A program made the translations under genes and the position numbers. Positions 44,184 through 52,610 of a DNA stretch of 64,000 nucleotides are shown piece by piece. The stretch's first letter is position 1, and every line of letters begins with the position of its first letter. The notes below the pieces were generated by a model. That model saw nothing but the letters and a program-made list of their open reading frames with translations. It was not told the DNA's origin and ran no database searches. Source of the stretch: Microbacterium paraoxydans (lineage in GTDB: Bacteria; Actinomycetota; Actinomycetes; Actinomycetales; Microbacteriaceae); NCBI RefSeq assembly GCF_020524545.1, contig NZ_JAIVLG010000007.1, positions 62,001 through 126,000 on the forward strand. Reading direction: 5' to 3'.

Positions 44184-44632
44184 TTCTCCTCCTCGAGAGT
44201 GGCAGCGGTGGTGGGGTCGGTGCGGCGCGCGATCGCCTGGATCTCGATGCGCAGGTGCGGATGCGGGAGGGCGTGCACGGCGACCGTGGTGCGGGCCGGG
44301 CCCTGCTCGTCGAAGTACTCCGCCCAGACGGCGTTGTACGCGGCGAAGTCGTTCATGTCGACGAGGAAGCTGGTCATCTGGACCAGGTCGCCGAGGTCGC
44401 ACCCGGCGGCGGCGAGCACCGCACGGATGTTCTCGATGACGGCGCGGGTCTGCACTGCGATGTCGAGACGCGTGGCGCCGAGCTCGTCGACTTCCGCGCC
44501 GGCGATCGTGTTGTCGGGGCGCCGGCTCGACGTCCCGGAGACGAACACGAGGTCACCGGAGACCTTCGCGTGTGGGAAGCGCCCTCGGGGTGTCGCCTTG
44601 CCTGCGACGAGGATTCCGCCGGAATCGGTCAT
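44180..44632 (-). CDS. nbaF: RidA-family 2-aminomuconate deaminase
   Basis: 150 aa. RidA/YjgF fold: [56 protein letters not shown] with the conserved Arg of the active pocket. In this operon it matches AmnD/NbaF, which deaminates 2-aminomuconate to 4-oxalocrotonate, rather than a generic housekeeping RidA. It overlaps both neighbours by 4 bp, next to the dioxygenase and the decarboxylase that use its pathway intermediates. Confidence 0.88.
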   Translation of the reverse strand: MTDSGGILVAGKATPRGRFPHAKVSGDLVFVSGTSSRRPDNTIAGAEVDELGATRLDIAVQTRAVIENIRAVLAAAGCDLGDLVQMTSFLVDMNDFAAYNAVWAEYFDEQGPARTTVAVHALPHPHLRIEIQAIARRTDPTTAATLEEEK

Positions 44633-45432
44633 CGTTCTCCCTCCTCGGGATCGGTGGATCCCTCGTGCGTGCGCACACCGACGCGTCCGATCCCGGTGAT
44701 CGTCGCCTCGACGAGGCCCTGGGCGGGGAGCGGGACGGCGGCCGTCGCGGCGCCGGCGAGCAGCACCATGCCGGCGCGCAGCGTGAACCCATGGCGCGCG
44801 GCGAGTCGTGCCGCGGCGGCGACGGCGCGGGCCGGATCGCCGAGGATGGCAGCTGTCGAACCCGTCGCCGTGACCCTGCCGTCGACCTCGAGCAGCACGG
44901 CCCTGTTGTCGAGGGCGTCGGCGCGCTCGAACGGCGTCCAGAGTCCTGTCACGTACGCGGCGGCGGAGGTGTTGTCGGCCACGACATCGGAGAGACTGAA
45001 GCGGAAGTCCCGATAGCGCGAGTCGATGATCTCCAGCGCCGGGGCGACCGCGGCGACCGTCTCGGACAGCGGGCGTCCGGGCTCGGAGCCGTCGATGTCG
45101 GCTGCCAGGAGATACGCGACCTCGGGCTCGATGCGCGGGTGGATCGCGGAGCGACGGTCGAACACGGCGTCGTCGTCCAGACGCATGGCATCGGTCAGAG
45201 TGCCGAGGATCACGTCGTGCACGCCCATCTGCTGGGCCTTCGCCCGACTCGTGAAGCCCAGTTTGACACCGGTGATGCGCTCGCCGCGCGCGAGACGGCG
45301 GGCGATCACCGCATGCTGTGTGGCGTAGGCGGTGTCGAGTCCGACCTCTCCTTCGGAGGAGAGCTGAGTGATCGAGGTCGCGGTGCGCTGCGCGGTGTCG
45401 AGCGCGGCGGCGAACACGGCATCGGCGGTCAT
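44629..45432 (-). CDS. dmpH: 4-oxalocrotonate decarboxylase
   Basis: 267 aa. Fumarylacetoacetate-hydrolase-like fold shared by 4-oxalocrotonate decarboxylases and 2-oxopent-4-enoate hydratases: [29 protein letters not shown] and a Mg site in that segment. The C-terminus ([19 protein letters not shown]) looks more like DmpH (the TGGITAAV type) than DmpE, so decarboxylase is preferred. A long upstream frame is a shadow of the aldolase gene; the ATG at 45432 overlaps the aldolase stop. It turns 4-oxalocrotonate into 2-oxopent-4-enoate. Confidence 0.85.
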   Translation of the reverse strand: MTADAVFAAALDTAQRTATSITQLSSEGEVGLDTAYATQHAVIARRLARGERITGVKLGFTSRAKAQQMGVHDVILGTLTDAMRLDDDAVFDRRSAIHPRIEPEVAYLLAADIDGSEPGRPLSETVAAVAPALEIIDSRYRDFRFSLSDVVADNTSAAAYVTGLWTPFERADALDNRAVLLEVDGRVTATGSTAAILGDPARAVAAAARLAARHGFTLRAGMVLLAGAATAAVPLPAQGLVEATITGIGRVGVRTHEGSTDPEEGER

Positions 45433-46460
45433 CCGGTCACCCCCGAGCGTTCGGCGACGAGGTCGAGGGCGACGTCGACGATCATGTCCTCCTGGCCGCC
45501 CACCATGCGACGGCGGCCCAGCTCCACGAGGATGTCGCGGGCGTCGAGGTCGTGCTTCTCGGCCGCGCGCTCGGCGTGCAGCAGGAAGCTCGAGTACACG
45601 CCTGCGTAGCCGAGCGTGAGGGTCTCGCGGTCGACGCGGACGGGACGGCGCTGCAGCGGACGCACGAGCTCCTCTGCCGCATCCTGCAGCGCGAACAGGT
45701 CGCAGCCGTGCTCCCACCCGAGCAGATCGGCGACCGCGATGAACGCCTCGATCGGGCAGTTCCCTGCGCCGGCGCCCTGCCCTGCGAGCGAAGCGTCGAC
45801 CCGGTACGCGCCGTGTTCGACCGCCGTGACGCTGTTTGCCACGCTCAGCGAGAGGTTCTCGTGCGCATGGATTCCGATCTGTGTGCCGGGGTCGAGCACC
45901 TCGCGGTAGGCGTCGACACGGTCGGCGACATCGCGCATGGTGAGGCGTCCGCCCGAGTCCGTCACGTACACGCAGTGCGCGCCGGCGGACTCCATGAGCT
46001 TCGCCTGATCCGCAAGGCCCCGCGGATCGTTCAGATGGCTCATCATCAGGAAGCCCGAGACGTCCATGCCGTGCTCGCGCGCCCAGGTGATGTGCTGGAT
46101 CGCGACGTCGGCCTCCGTGCAGTGCGTCGCGACGCGCACGCTGGCGACCCCGAGGTCGCGTGCGCGGGCGAGGTCGTCGATCGTGCCGATGCCGGGCAGG
46201 ATCAGGGTGGTCAGTACGGCCCGGTCGAGCACCGTGGCCGCCGCCTCGATCCACTGCCAGTCGGTGTGCGCGCCCTGTCCGTAGGCGACGCTCGACCCGC
46301 CGAGGCCATCGCCATGCGCGACCTCGATCGCATCGACGCCCGCGGTCTCCAGAGCACGTGCGATGGCCTGCACCTGGTCGGTCGTGTAGCCGTGGCCGAT
46401 CGCGTGCATGCCGTCACGGAGGGTGACGTCCTGCACGTACACGCGGGGAGTGGTGGTCAT
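45429..46460 (-). CDS. mhpE: 4-hydroxy-2-oxovalerate aldolase
   Basis: 343 aa. HMGL-like TIM barrel with the family start [17 protein letters not shown] (catalytic Arg and metal Asp), [16 protein letters not shown] and the metal-binding [15 protein letters not shown]. The C-terminal helical domain that docks with the dehydrogenase contains [15 protein letters not shown] [15 protein letters not shown]. It splits 4-hydroxy-2-oxovalerate into pyruvate and acetaldehyde, which is channelled to the partner enzyme encoded next to it. Confidence 0.95.
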   Translation of the reverse strand: MTTTPRVYVQDVTLRDGMHAIGHGYTTDQVQAIARALETAGVDAIEVAHGDGLGGSSVAYGQGAHTDWQWIEAAATVLDRAVLTTLILPGIGTIDDLARARDLGVASVRVATHCTEADVAIQHITWAREHGMDVSGFLMMSHLNDPRGLADQAKLMESAGAHCVYVTDSGGRLTMRDVADRVDAYREVLDPGTQIGIHAHENLSLSVANSVTAVEHGAYRVDASLAGQGAGAGNCPIEAFIAVADLLGWEHGCDLFALQDAAEELVRPLQRRPVRVDRETLTLGYAGVYSSFLLHAERAAEKHDLDARDILVELGRRRMVGGQEDMIVDVALDLVAERSGVTG

Positions 46461-47395
46461 GCGGGAACCCCTGTCCGTTCGGCGACGAGTCGCTCGGCCG
46501 TGCGCAGGGCGGCTGAGGTCATGATGTCGAGATTGCCCGCGTACTCCGGAAGATAGTGCCCGGCGCCGGCGACCTCCAGCAGCACGGTCACGCGCGTGCC
46601 GCGGAAGGGCCGGTCGAGCGTGGGCACGTACTCCTCGTCGACAGCGTCGAACTGCACCTGCTGCTTGAGGCGGTAGCCCCCGACATAGGCCTGTACGTCG
46701 GCGACCATGGCCTCGACCGAGGCGCCGACGGCATCACGATCGAGCGTGGTGGGGTCGCCCTCGACCAGGCAGAACACGGTGTCGCGCATGATGAGGGGTG
46801 GATCGGCGGGGTTGAGGACGATGATTGCCTTGCCGTGGTCGGCGCCGCCGATCACCTCCAGCGCGCGGGCGGTGGTCTCGGTGAACTCGTCGATGTTCGC
46901 TCGTGTTCCGGGGCCGGCCGACTTCGACGCGATCGACGCCACGATCTCGGCATAGGCGACAGGGGCGACGCGCGACACCGCGGCCACCATCGGCACCGTC
47001 GCCTGACCGCCGCACGTGACCATGTTCACGTTGGTCGCACCGAGGTGCGCGTCGAGGTTCACGACGGGGACGACGTACGGGCCGATCGCCGCGGGGGTCA
47101 GGTCGACCATGAGGCGTCCCGCGTTGCGCACGAGGGCATCGTTGCGGGCGTGCGCTCCGGCCGAGGTCGCATCGAACACGAGCTCGACGTCGGCGAACTC
47201 GGCCATCGCGATGAGCCCGTCGACTCCGTCATGGGTGGTGGCGACGCCGAGTCGACGGGCGCGCGCGAGTCCGTCCGAGTTCTCGTCGATGCCGGCCATC
47301 GCGACCACGTGGAGGGTGGTCGAGAGCCTCTTCACCTTGATGAGCAGGTCAGTGCCGATGTTGCCGGAGCCGATGATGGCGATGCCCACGGTCAT
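46457..47395 (-). CDS. mhpF: Acylating acetaldehyde dehydrogenase
   Basis: 312 aa. Rossmann domain [15 protein letters not shown] (9-23), catalytic Cys in [15 protein letters not shown] (about residue 125) and the dimer segment [20 protein letters not shown]. It converts acetaldehyde to acetyl-CoA with NAD and CoA, in complex with the aldolase. Overlaps both neighbours by 4 bp. Confidence 0.95.
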   Translation of the reverse strand: MTVGIAIIGSGNIGTDLLIKVKRLSTTLHVVAMAGIDENSDGLARARRLGVATTHDGVDGLIAMAEFADVELVFDATSAGAHARNDALVRNAGRLMVDLTPAAIGPYVVPVVNLDAHLGATNVNMVTCGGQATVPMVAAVSRVAPVAYAEIVASIASKSAGPGTRANIDEFTETTARALEVIGGADHGKAIIVLNPADPPLIMRDTVFCLVEGDPTTLDRDAVGASVEAMVADVQAYVGGYRLKQQVQFDAVDEEYVPTLDRPFRGTRVTVLLEVAGAGHYLPEYAGNLDIMTSAALRTAERLVAERTGVPA

Positions 47396-48210
47396 GCTGC
47401 AGCCCCTTCCGGTGCGGTGCTGAGGAAGTCGGCTCGGACGTCGCCGAGCCCTTCGAGTCGGGCGCGGAACACCCCGGCGACCGCGTCGACCATCGGGCCG
47501 AGCGCGCCGGAGAGGATCACCTCGCCCGCGCGCAGCGGCTGTCCGCGCCGGGCGACCTCGCGCGCCAGCCAGGCGACCGCGATCACCGGGCTGCCCAGGC
47601 AGGCGGCGCCGGATCCCGTCGAGACCGGGCGCCCCCCGCGTTCGAGGGTCATGCCGAGTGCGGTCAGGTCGATCCCGTCGAGGCGGCGCGGCGTGGTGCC
47701 GAGCACGACCGCCCCGCTGGACGCGTTGTCGGCGATGGTGTCGGTGATGCGGATGTCCCAGCCGGCGACGCGGGAGTCGACGACCTCGATCGCGGGCAGC
47801 ACGAACTCCGTGGCCCGGATGACGTCGCCGACGTGCGCGGTGGGGGAGTCCAGGTCGCTGCCGAGCACGAACGCGACCTCGGCCTCAGCGCGCGGCTGCA
47901 GGAAGCGCGCGAGGTCGATCGGCTCGCGGTCCGCGAAGATCATGTCGTCGAGCAGCACGCCGTAGTCGGGGCGGTCGACGCCGAGCTGCGTCTGCACGGC
48001 GGGCGAGGTCAGCCCGATCTTGCGGCCCACGAGTCTTCGCCCCTCCTCCAGCCGTCGCGCGATGCCGAGCGACTGGACCGCGTACGCGGCATCCTGATCC
48101 GTCTCGCCGATCAGGTCACGCACCGGCGCGCACGGCCGTCCGGACTCGGTGGCCCGTCGCAGACGCTCGGCGGCGGCGCGGACCGTGTCGGTGTCGAGGA
48201 CGGCGGTCAC
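47392..48210 (-). CDS. mhpD: 2-oxopent-4-enoate hydratase
   Basis: 272 aa. Same superfamily as the gene at 44629, but with hydratase-type features: [33 protein letters not shown] and the end [12 protein letters not shown]. Metal ligands lie in [17 protein letters not shown] start at 48210 overlaps the stop of the preceding dehydrogenase by 4 bp; the upstream frame is a shadow. It hydrates 2-oxopent-4-enoate to 4-hydroxy-2-oxovalerate. Confidence 0.88.
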   Translation of the reverse strand: MTAVLDTDTVRAAAERLRRATESGRPCAPVRDLIGETDQDAAYAVQSLGIARRLEEGRRLVGRKIGLTSPAVQTQLGVDRPDYGVLLDDMIFADREPIDLARFLQPRAEAEVAFVLGSDLDSPTAHVGDVIRATEFVLPAIEVVDSRVAGWDIRITDTIADNASSGAVVLGTTPRRLDGIDLTALGMTLERGGRPVSTGSGAACLGSPVIAVAWLAREVARRGQPLRAGEVILSGALGPMVDAVAGVFRARLEGLGDVRADFLSTAPEGAAA

Positions 48211-49715
48211 AGCTGCACGCACACGTTCGTCGGCTCGGTGTAGAACTCGAGCGAGTGGTGGCCGCCCTCCCGGCCGATGCCGGACAGCCCGACCCCGCCG
48301 AAGGGGCTGCGCAGATCGCGCAGATACCAGGTGTTGACCCACGACATGCCGGTGCGCATCTGCTGGGCGACGCGGTGTCCGCGGGTGAGGTCGGTCGTCC
48401 ACGTGACGGCGGCGAGGCCGTAGTCGGTGTCGTTCGCCAGCGCGATCGCCTCCTCCTCGGTGTCGAACGGGATGAGGGCGGCGACGGGGCCGAACACCTC
48501 TTCGCGCACCGTGCGGTGGCTGTTGTCGAGTCCGGTCCACAGGGTGGGCTCGATCCAGGATCCGCCGTCGAGCCCGTCGCCGAGCGTGGGGATGCCCCCG
48601 CCCGCGAGCACGGTCGCCCCCTCGGCGACGGCGAGGTCGAAGTACGACAGCACCTTCTCGCGGTGTGCCTGCGAGATGAGCGGACCTGTGGTCGTGGCGG
48701 GCTCTTCCGGTCGCCCCAGACGCAGGCGGTTCGCGTGCTCGGCGAGTCCGGCCGCCACGTCGTCGAAGACCGCGCGCTGTACGTAGATGCGCTCGGTGCA
48801 CAGGCAGACCTGACCGGTGTTGAGGTAGGTGGAGCGGGCGAGTCCGGCGACGGCCGCGTCGAGGTCGGCGTCGGCGAACACGAGTGCGGCGTTCTTGCCT
48901 CCGAGCTCGAACGACACGGGACGCACGCGCGGCGCGACCGCTCGCATGATGGCGGAACCGGTGGAGGACTCGCCCGTGAAGGTGACGCCGTCGATGCCCG
49001 GGTGCGTGGTGAGCGCCTCGCCTGCGGAGCCGGGGCCGAAACCGTGCACCACGTTCACGACCCCGGCGGGGACGCCCGCCTCGGCCAGGATCTCGGCGAG
49101 CAAGGTGGCCGACGACGGCGTCTCCTCCGAGGGTTTGATGACGACCGTGTTGCCGGTGGCGAGAGCAGGGGCGAGCTTCCAGGTGAGCAGGAGCAGCGGC
49201 AGGTTCCACGGCACGATCACCGCGACGACCCCCAGCGGCTTGCGGACCGCGTAGTTGAGGGCGCGGCGACCGTCGGGCAGCTCCGTGAGGAACGAGTCGA
49301 GTCCTGCGGTCGAGACCGTGTCGGCGAAGGATCGGAAGTTCGCGGCAGCCCGTGCCACGTCGAGGTCGCGGGCGAGGGTCTCGGGCTTGCCGGTGTCGCC
49401 CACCTCGGCGGAGACGAGCTCGTCGGCGCGGCGGTCGATGGCGTCGGCCACGCCCCGGAGCAGGCGGGCGCGTTCGGCGACGGTCATCCGTCCCCACGGC
49501 CCGTCGAACGCGGCCCGGGCCGCTGCGACCGCTCGATCGACCTGCTCGGTGCCGGCCTCGTGCACCTCGGCGATGACCGACCCGTCGACCGGGCTGATCT
49601 TGGCGAAGGTGGCGATTCCCTCGACGCGCTCGCCGGCGATCATGTTGTGGATCGCGCGGGGTGCCCGGTCCGGCTCGGCGGCACGGAGGGGAGGCGTCAT
49701 CGTCTCGAAAGGCAT
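48207..49715 (-). CDS. nbaE: 2-aminomuconate-6-semialdehyde dehydrogenase
   Basis: 502 aa. Aldehyde dehydrogenase with Glu270 (ELGGK) and Cys304 in TGQVCLCTER, the double-cysteine form common in the 2-aminomuconate/2-hydroxymuconate semialdehyde group, and the RSPFGGVGLSGIGREGGHHSL end. It oxidises 2-aminomuconate semialdehyde with NAD. First gene of the nine-gene operon. TAGCCT at 49722-49727 lies 6 nt before the ATG at 49715, so the mRNA is likely leaderless; an in-frame ATG at 49700 is less likely. Confidence 0.92.
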   Translation of the reverse strand: MPFETMTPPLRAAEPDRAPRAIHNMIAGERVEGIATFAKISPVDGSVIAEVHEAGTEQVDRAVAAARAAFDGPWGRMTVAERARLLRGVADAIDRRADELVSAEVGDTGKPETLARDLDVARAAANFRSFADTVSTAGLDSFLTELPDGRRALNYAVRKPLGVVAVIVPWNLPLLLLTWKLAPALATGNTVVIKPSEETPSSATLLAEILAEAGVPAGVVNVVHGFGPGSAGEALTTHPGIDGVTFTGESSTGSAIMRAVAPRVRPVSFELGGKNAALVFADADLDAAVAGLARSTYLNTGQVCLCTERIYVQRAVFDDVAAGLAEHANRLRLGRPEEPATTTGPLISQAHREKVLSYFDLAVAEGATVLAGGGIPTLGDGLDGGSWIEPTLWTGLDNSHRTVREEVFGPVAALIPFDTEEEAIALANDTDYGLAAVTWTTDLTRGHRVAQQMRTGMSWVNTWYLRDLRSPFGGVGLSGIGREGGHHSLEFYTEPTNVCVQL

Positions 49716-49721
49716 GGGCTC

Positions 49722-49727
49722 AGGCTA
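49722..49727 (-). promoter_or_regulatory. -10 box of the 3-hydroxyanthranilate operon
   Basis: TAGCCT on the minus strand, 6 nt before the first gene. The LysR box at 49773-49790 is centred about 65 bp upstream of the expected start, the usual place for LysR activators. Confidence 0.6.
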
Positions 49728-49772
49728 GGAAGGTTCGAGGGATGCCGACAAATACTCTCTTGATGCACTGCC

Positions 49773-49790
49773 ATGCCCGTACGGCTATAG
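49773..49790 (+). promoter_or_regulatory. LysR box, site 1 (divergent promoter)
   Basis: ATGCCCGTACGGCTATAG, with palindromic CCGTACGG at its core, overlapping the TATAGT -10 box (49786-49791) of the lysR gene. It matches the box at 50769 in 14 of 18 positions. The overlap suggests autorepression together with activation of the divergent operon. Confidence 0.7.
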
Positions 49791-49798
49791 TCCCGAGC

Positions 49799-50767
49799 AT
49801 GGTCACCGATCGACTGCTCGATGGACGGGTCAAGATCCGCCACCTCGTCCTCGTCACCGCCATCGCCGACGAAGGCACCCTGGTGCGCGCCGCAGAGTCG
49901 CTGCACATCACGCAGCCCGTGGTCACCCGGGGGCTCCGCGAGGTCGAGGAGGTGCTGGGCGTGCCGCTGTTCGAGCGGATGCCGCGCGGCGTCAAGCCGA
50001 CGCCGTACGGCGACTCGTTCATCGAGCGCGCCCGCTCGGTGCTCGCTGAACTGCGCGCGGCCGGCGAGGAGGTGCGGCTGCTGCAGTCCGGCCAGCTCGG
50101 CACCGTCACGGTCGGCACGCATCTCGCCGGCTCGAACCTACTACTGCCGCGGGCCATCGCCGCGCTGAAGGCCGAGCATCCGCGGTTGACGGTGGTCGTG
50201 CGCGAAGGCACCCCCGACACCCTGCAGCAGCTGCTCCTCGCGGGCGACCTCGATCTCACGGTCGGGCGACTCTCGCCGACGGTTCCGGTGCGGCTCGAGC
50301 AGCAGCGGCTGCATCAGGAGCCGATACGCCTGGTCGCTCGTGCGGGGCATCCCGTGCTCGGCGGCGCCAAGGCGAACTCGCTCGCCGAGCTCCTCGCGTA
50401 CCCCTGGATCTTCCCGGTCGCTCAGACTGCGTTGCGTGCCGAGCTCGAAGCCGTGTTCTTCCACGAGGGTCTCCCCCTGCCGCCCGACCGTGTGGAGTGC
50501 ACCTCGATGCTGACGCTGCGCACCCTGCTGATCTCCACCGACGTGATCGCGGCGCTGCCCATGTTCATCGCCGTCGACGACCGCGAGCTGCGGATCCTGC
50601 CCACGCCGCTGAGCTCGATCCGCCGATCGGTCGGCGTGACGCTGCCGAAGGACCGGACGCCGTCGCCGGCGGCATCCGCGCTCCTGAGCCATCTGCGCGA
50701 AGAGGGCGCGCGGCTCGCCGAGTTCGAGCGTGAGTACGCCTTGACGGAGTCCCGCCCGATCGGTTGA
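49799..50767 (+). CDS. LysR family transcriptional regulator of the catabolic operon
   Basis: 322 aa. N-terminal LysR HTH (about 10-70: VKIRHLVLVTAIADEGTLVR, AAESLHITQPVVTRGLREVE, LGVPLFERMPRGVKPTPYG) and a periplasmic-binding-like effector domain (about 95-300). The ATG at 49799, 7 nt after TATAGT, makes a leaderless mRNA; the frame open from 49661 is overlapped by the divergent gene. It should sense an intermediate of kynurenine/3-hydroxyanthranilate breakdown and control the divergent operon, plus the LVIVD-repeat gene downstream. Confidence 0.9.
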   Translation: MVTDRLLDGRVKIRHLVLVTAIADEGTLVRAAESLHITQPVVTRGLREVEEVLGVPLFERMPRGVKPTPYGDSFIERARSVLAELRAAGEEVRLLQSGQLGTVTVGTHLAGSNLLLPRAIAALKAEHPRLTVVVREGTPDTLQQLLLAGDLDLTVGRLSPTVPVRLEQQRLHQEPIRLVARAGHPVLGGAKANSLAELLAYPWIFPVAQTALRAELEAVFFHEGLPLPPDRVECTSMLTLRTLLISTDVIAALPMFIAVDDRELRILPTPLSSIRRSVGVTLPKDRTPSPAASALLSHLREEGARLAEFEREYALTESRPIG

Positions 50768-50768
50768 T

Positions 50769-50834
50769 ATGCCCGAATGGTCATAGCTCTGACCCGTATG
50801 GATATTGGACAGCATCGCTCCCGCGGGTGAATCT
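50769..50834 (+). promoter_or_regulatory. LysR box, site 2, and promoter of the LVIVD-repeat gene
   Basis: ATGCCCGAATGGTCATAG (50769-50786) repeats the divergent LysR box, and a half-copy CCCGTATGG follows 21 bp later (50793-50801). TTGGAC (50805-50810), 18 bp, GAATCT (50829-50834) form a plausible promoter, placing the boxes near -63 and -44. Confidence 0.6.
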
Positions 50835-50890
50835 GAGGTGGACGACACGACGTCGTGACGATCCCACCCGATTCAGCCAATGGAGGCGAC

Positions 50891-52504
50891 ATGGCCGGCT
50901 CTCCCTACGTTCCCGACGCGAAGAAGTACCGCCCGGAGGATTTCCGGCGCGTCGAGGGTGAACCGGCCGATCCCGATCCCTCGACCTGGGGTATGCAGCC
51001 CGACGGCACCTTCCTGCCGCCTGCGCACACGCCGTCCGTCCCGCGCGACGTCTTCGTCGACTGGCCCGGTCAGCTCGACTACCGCGACCCCGAGACCTAC
51101 ACGTTCAATGCGACCGCCGAGGCGTTCTATCCGATCGTGGTGAACACGAGCCATTCGTGGCAGTGCATCTACGACTGGGACGGCCGTCGCCTCATGCTGC
51201 ACTACGGCGGCGGCAACCACTGGAAGCTGTACGACATCACCGATCCGCGCGATCTCACCATCGTCGACGAGGAACAGTGGGGGTGGGATGATCCGCGTCC
51301 GCAGTTCGGCGCGACCACGGTGCAGTGGAACGCGAATCTCGGCAAACACATCGCCATCCAGGCGAGCGAGACTCCGCGCTACTTCCTCAAGGGTCGTGTC
51401 GCCAACAAGTGGATCGACGACACCGTCGAGGGCCAGCTGAAGGAGTGGGAGGGACTGCGCGGCTTCCGCACCTGGGAGATGAACGGCCCCAGCCCGCGCG
51501 ACTGGACACTTCTCACCGAGGTCTCGACCGACCCGAACCACGGACCGGACGAGATCCAGGAGGGCAACGGGGTCCTCGATCTGCCGGTCTACTACGGCGA
51601 CAAGTACCTCTTCGTCGCGACGGCACCCGACAACACCTTCACCAACCAGCCCTACAAGACCACGCTGTGGACGGCGGGTCACGCTGCCTACGACGTCTCC
51701 GACCCCTCGAAGCCCGAGCTGCTCTCGACCTGGTGGGTGCCCGGCTCTCGGGCCGGCGAGGAGGCGGACTCCGAGTACCTCGCCGACAACGACCGCTGGA
51801 ACAACAAGACGAGCTGGTTCGGCTCGCGCATGGGCGTCTTCATGCCCCGCTCCGTGGAGTCGGGCTACCGCTACGCGTACGCCGCGCAGGGAGGTCAGGG
51901 CTTCTTCGTCCTCGACGTCTCCGATCCGACGGACATCCATCACGTCGGCTGGTGCCCGCTGCCCACGAGCGTCGCCGGCACCGAAGGCGACAACGTCGAC
52001 ACCACTCAGGTGGAGGAGACCGGGTACGTCTACGTCTCGGGCTACCCGATGAACACCGACTGCTATGAGCCGGCCAAGGAGATCTACCAGATCGACGTGT
52101 CCGATCCGGCGAACCCCCGGGTCGTGCGCACGCTGCCGCGCCCTGTGCCGCCGGCGGAGGCGGCCTTCACCGACTGGGCTCAGCGCCGCGGCTCGTTCGG
52201 ACCGAAGCGCTCCGGCTACTTCACCAACACCGGAACCCCGCACGGCGGAGTCGTCCCCTACGCGTTCTACGCCGCCGGGCTGCAGATCTTCGACGTCCGC
52301 GACCCCGAGGACCCGAAGGTCGGCGCATACTTCGTGCCGCCGATGGGCCTGAAGGACGACGACGACCTCGCCGCCCCCGTGCACGGGATCTTCGTCGAGT
52401 GGGACCGGAACCTGATCTGGCTGTTCGCCAATCACGGCATCTACGCAGTCTCGACCCCGCTGCTGGGCGAGCCCGTCGTCGGCATCCCCGCCGCGGACGG
52501 CTGA
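50891..52504 (+). CDS. LVIVD-repeat beta-propeller protein
   Basis: 537 aa, no signal peptide, so probably cytoplasmic. At least five repeats of the LVIVD type are visible (WKLYDITDPRDLTIV, AAYDVSDPSKPELLST, FFVLDVSDPTDIHHVG, YQIDVSDPANPRVVR, LQIFDVRDPEDPKVGA), which would fold as a beta-propeller. Many Trp, Tyr and His residues line the repeats. The family has no defined reaction. GGAGG precedes the ATG at 50891. LysR-type boxes upstream place it in the 3-hydroxyanthranilate regulon; an enzyme or scaffold role in that pathway is inferred. SBP56/methanethiol oxidase was considered but the signature repeats differ. Confidence 0.78.
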   Translation: MAGSPYVPDAKKYRPEDFRRVEGEPADPDPSTWGMQPDGTFLPPAHTPSVPRDVFVDWPGQLDYRDPETYTFNATAEAFYPIVVNTSHSWQCIYDWDGRRLMLHYGGGNHWKLYDITDPRDLTIVDEEQWGWDDPRPQFGATTVQWNANLGKHIAIQASETPRYFLKGRVANKWIDDTVEGQLKEWEGLRGFRTWEMNGPSPRDWTLLTEVSTDPNHGPDEIQEGNGVLDLPVYYGDKYLFVATAPDNTFTNQPYKTTLWTAGHAAYDVSDPSKPELLSTWWVPGSRAGEEADSEYLADNDRWNNKTSWFGSRMGVFMPRSVESGYRYAYAAQGGQGFFVLDVSDPTDIHHVGWCPLPTSVAGTEGDNVDTTQVEETGYVYVSGYPMNTDCYEPAKEIYQIDVSDPANPRVVRTLPRPVPPAEAAFTDWAQRRGSFGPKRSGYFTNTGTPHGGVVPYAFYAAGLQIFDVRDPEDPKVGAYFVPPMGLKDDDDLAAPVHGIFVEWDRNLIWLFANHGIYAVSTPLLGEPVVGIPAADG

Positions 52505-52522
52505 CACCCGGCACCCCGGAAC

Positions 52523-52569
52523 TTCGGCGCCCGCCCTGCACATAAGGGGCTTGCAGGGCGGGCGCCGAA
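52523..52569. terminator. Strong hairpin terminator after the LVIVD-repeat gene
   Basis: Perfect 18-bp arms (TTCGGCGCCCGCCCTGCA and its complement) around an 11-nt loop. No T-run follows. Being symmetrical, it could stop transcription from either side. Confidence 0.88.
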
Positions 52570-52610
52570 TCCCCCGCACCCTCCGTGACGATCCCTCCCG
52601 AAAGAGATCC

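Noticed and set aside
50891..52504. Methanethiol oxidase/SBP56 assignment
   Set aside because: The repeats are of the LVIVD type (YDVSDPSKPELL pattern) and the typical SBP56 motifs were not found.
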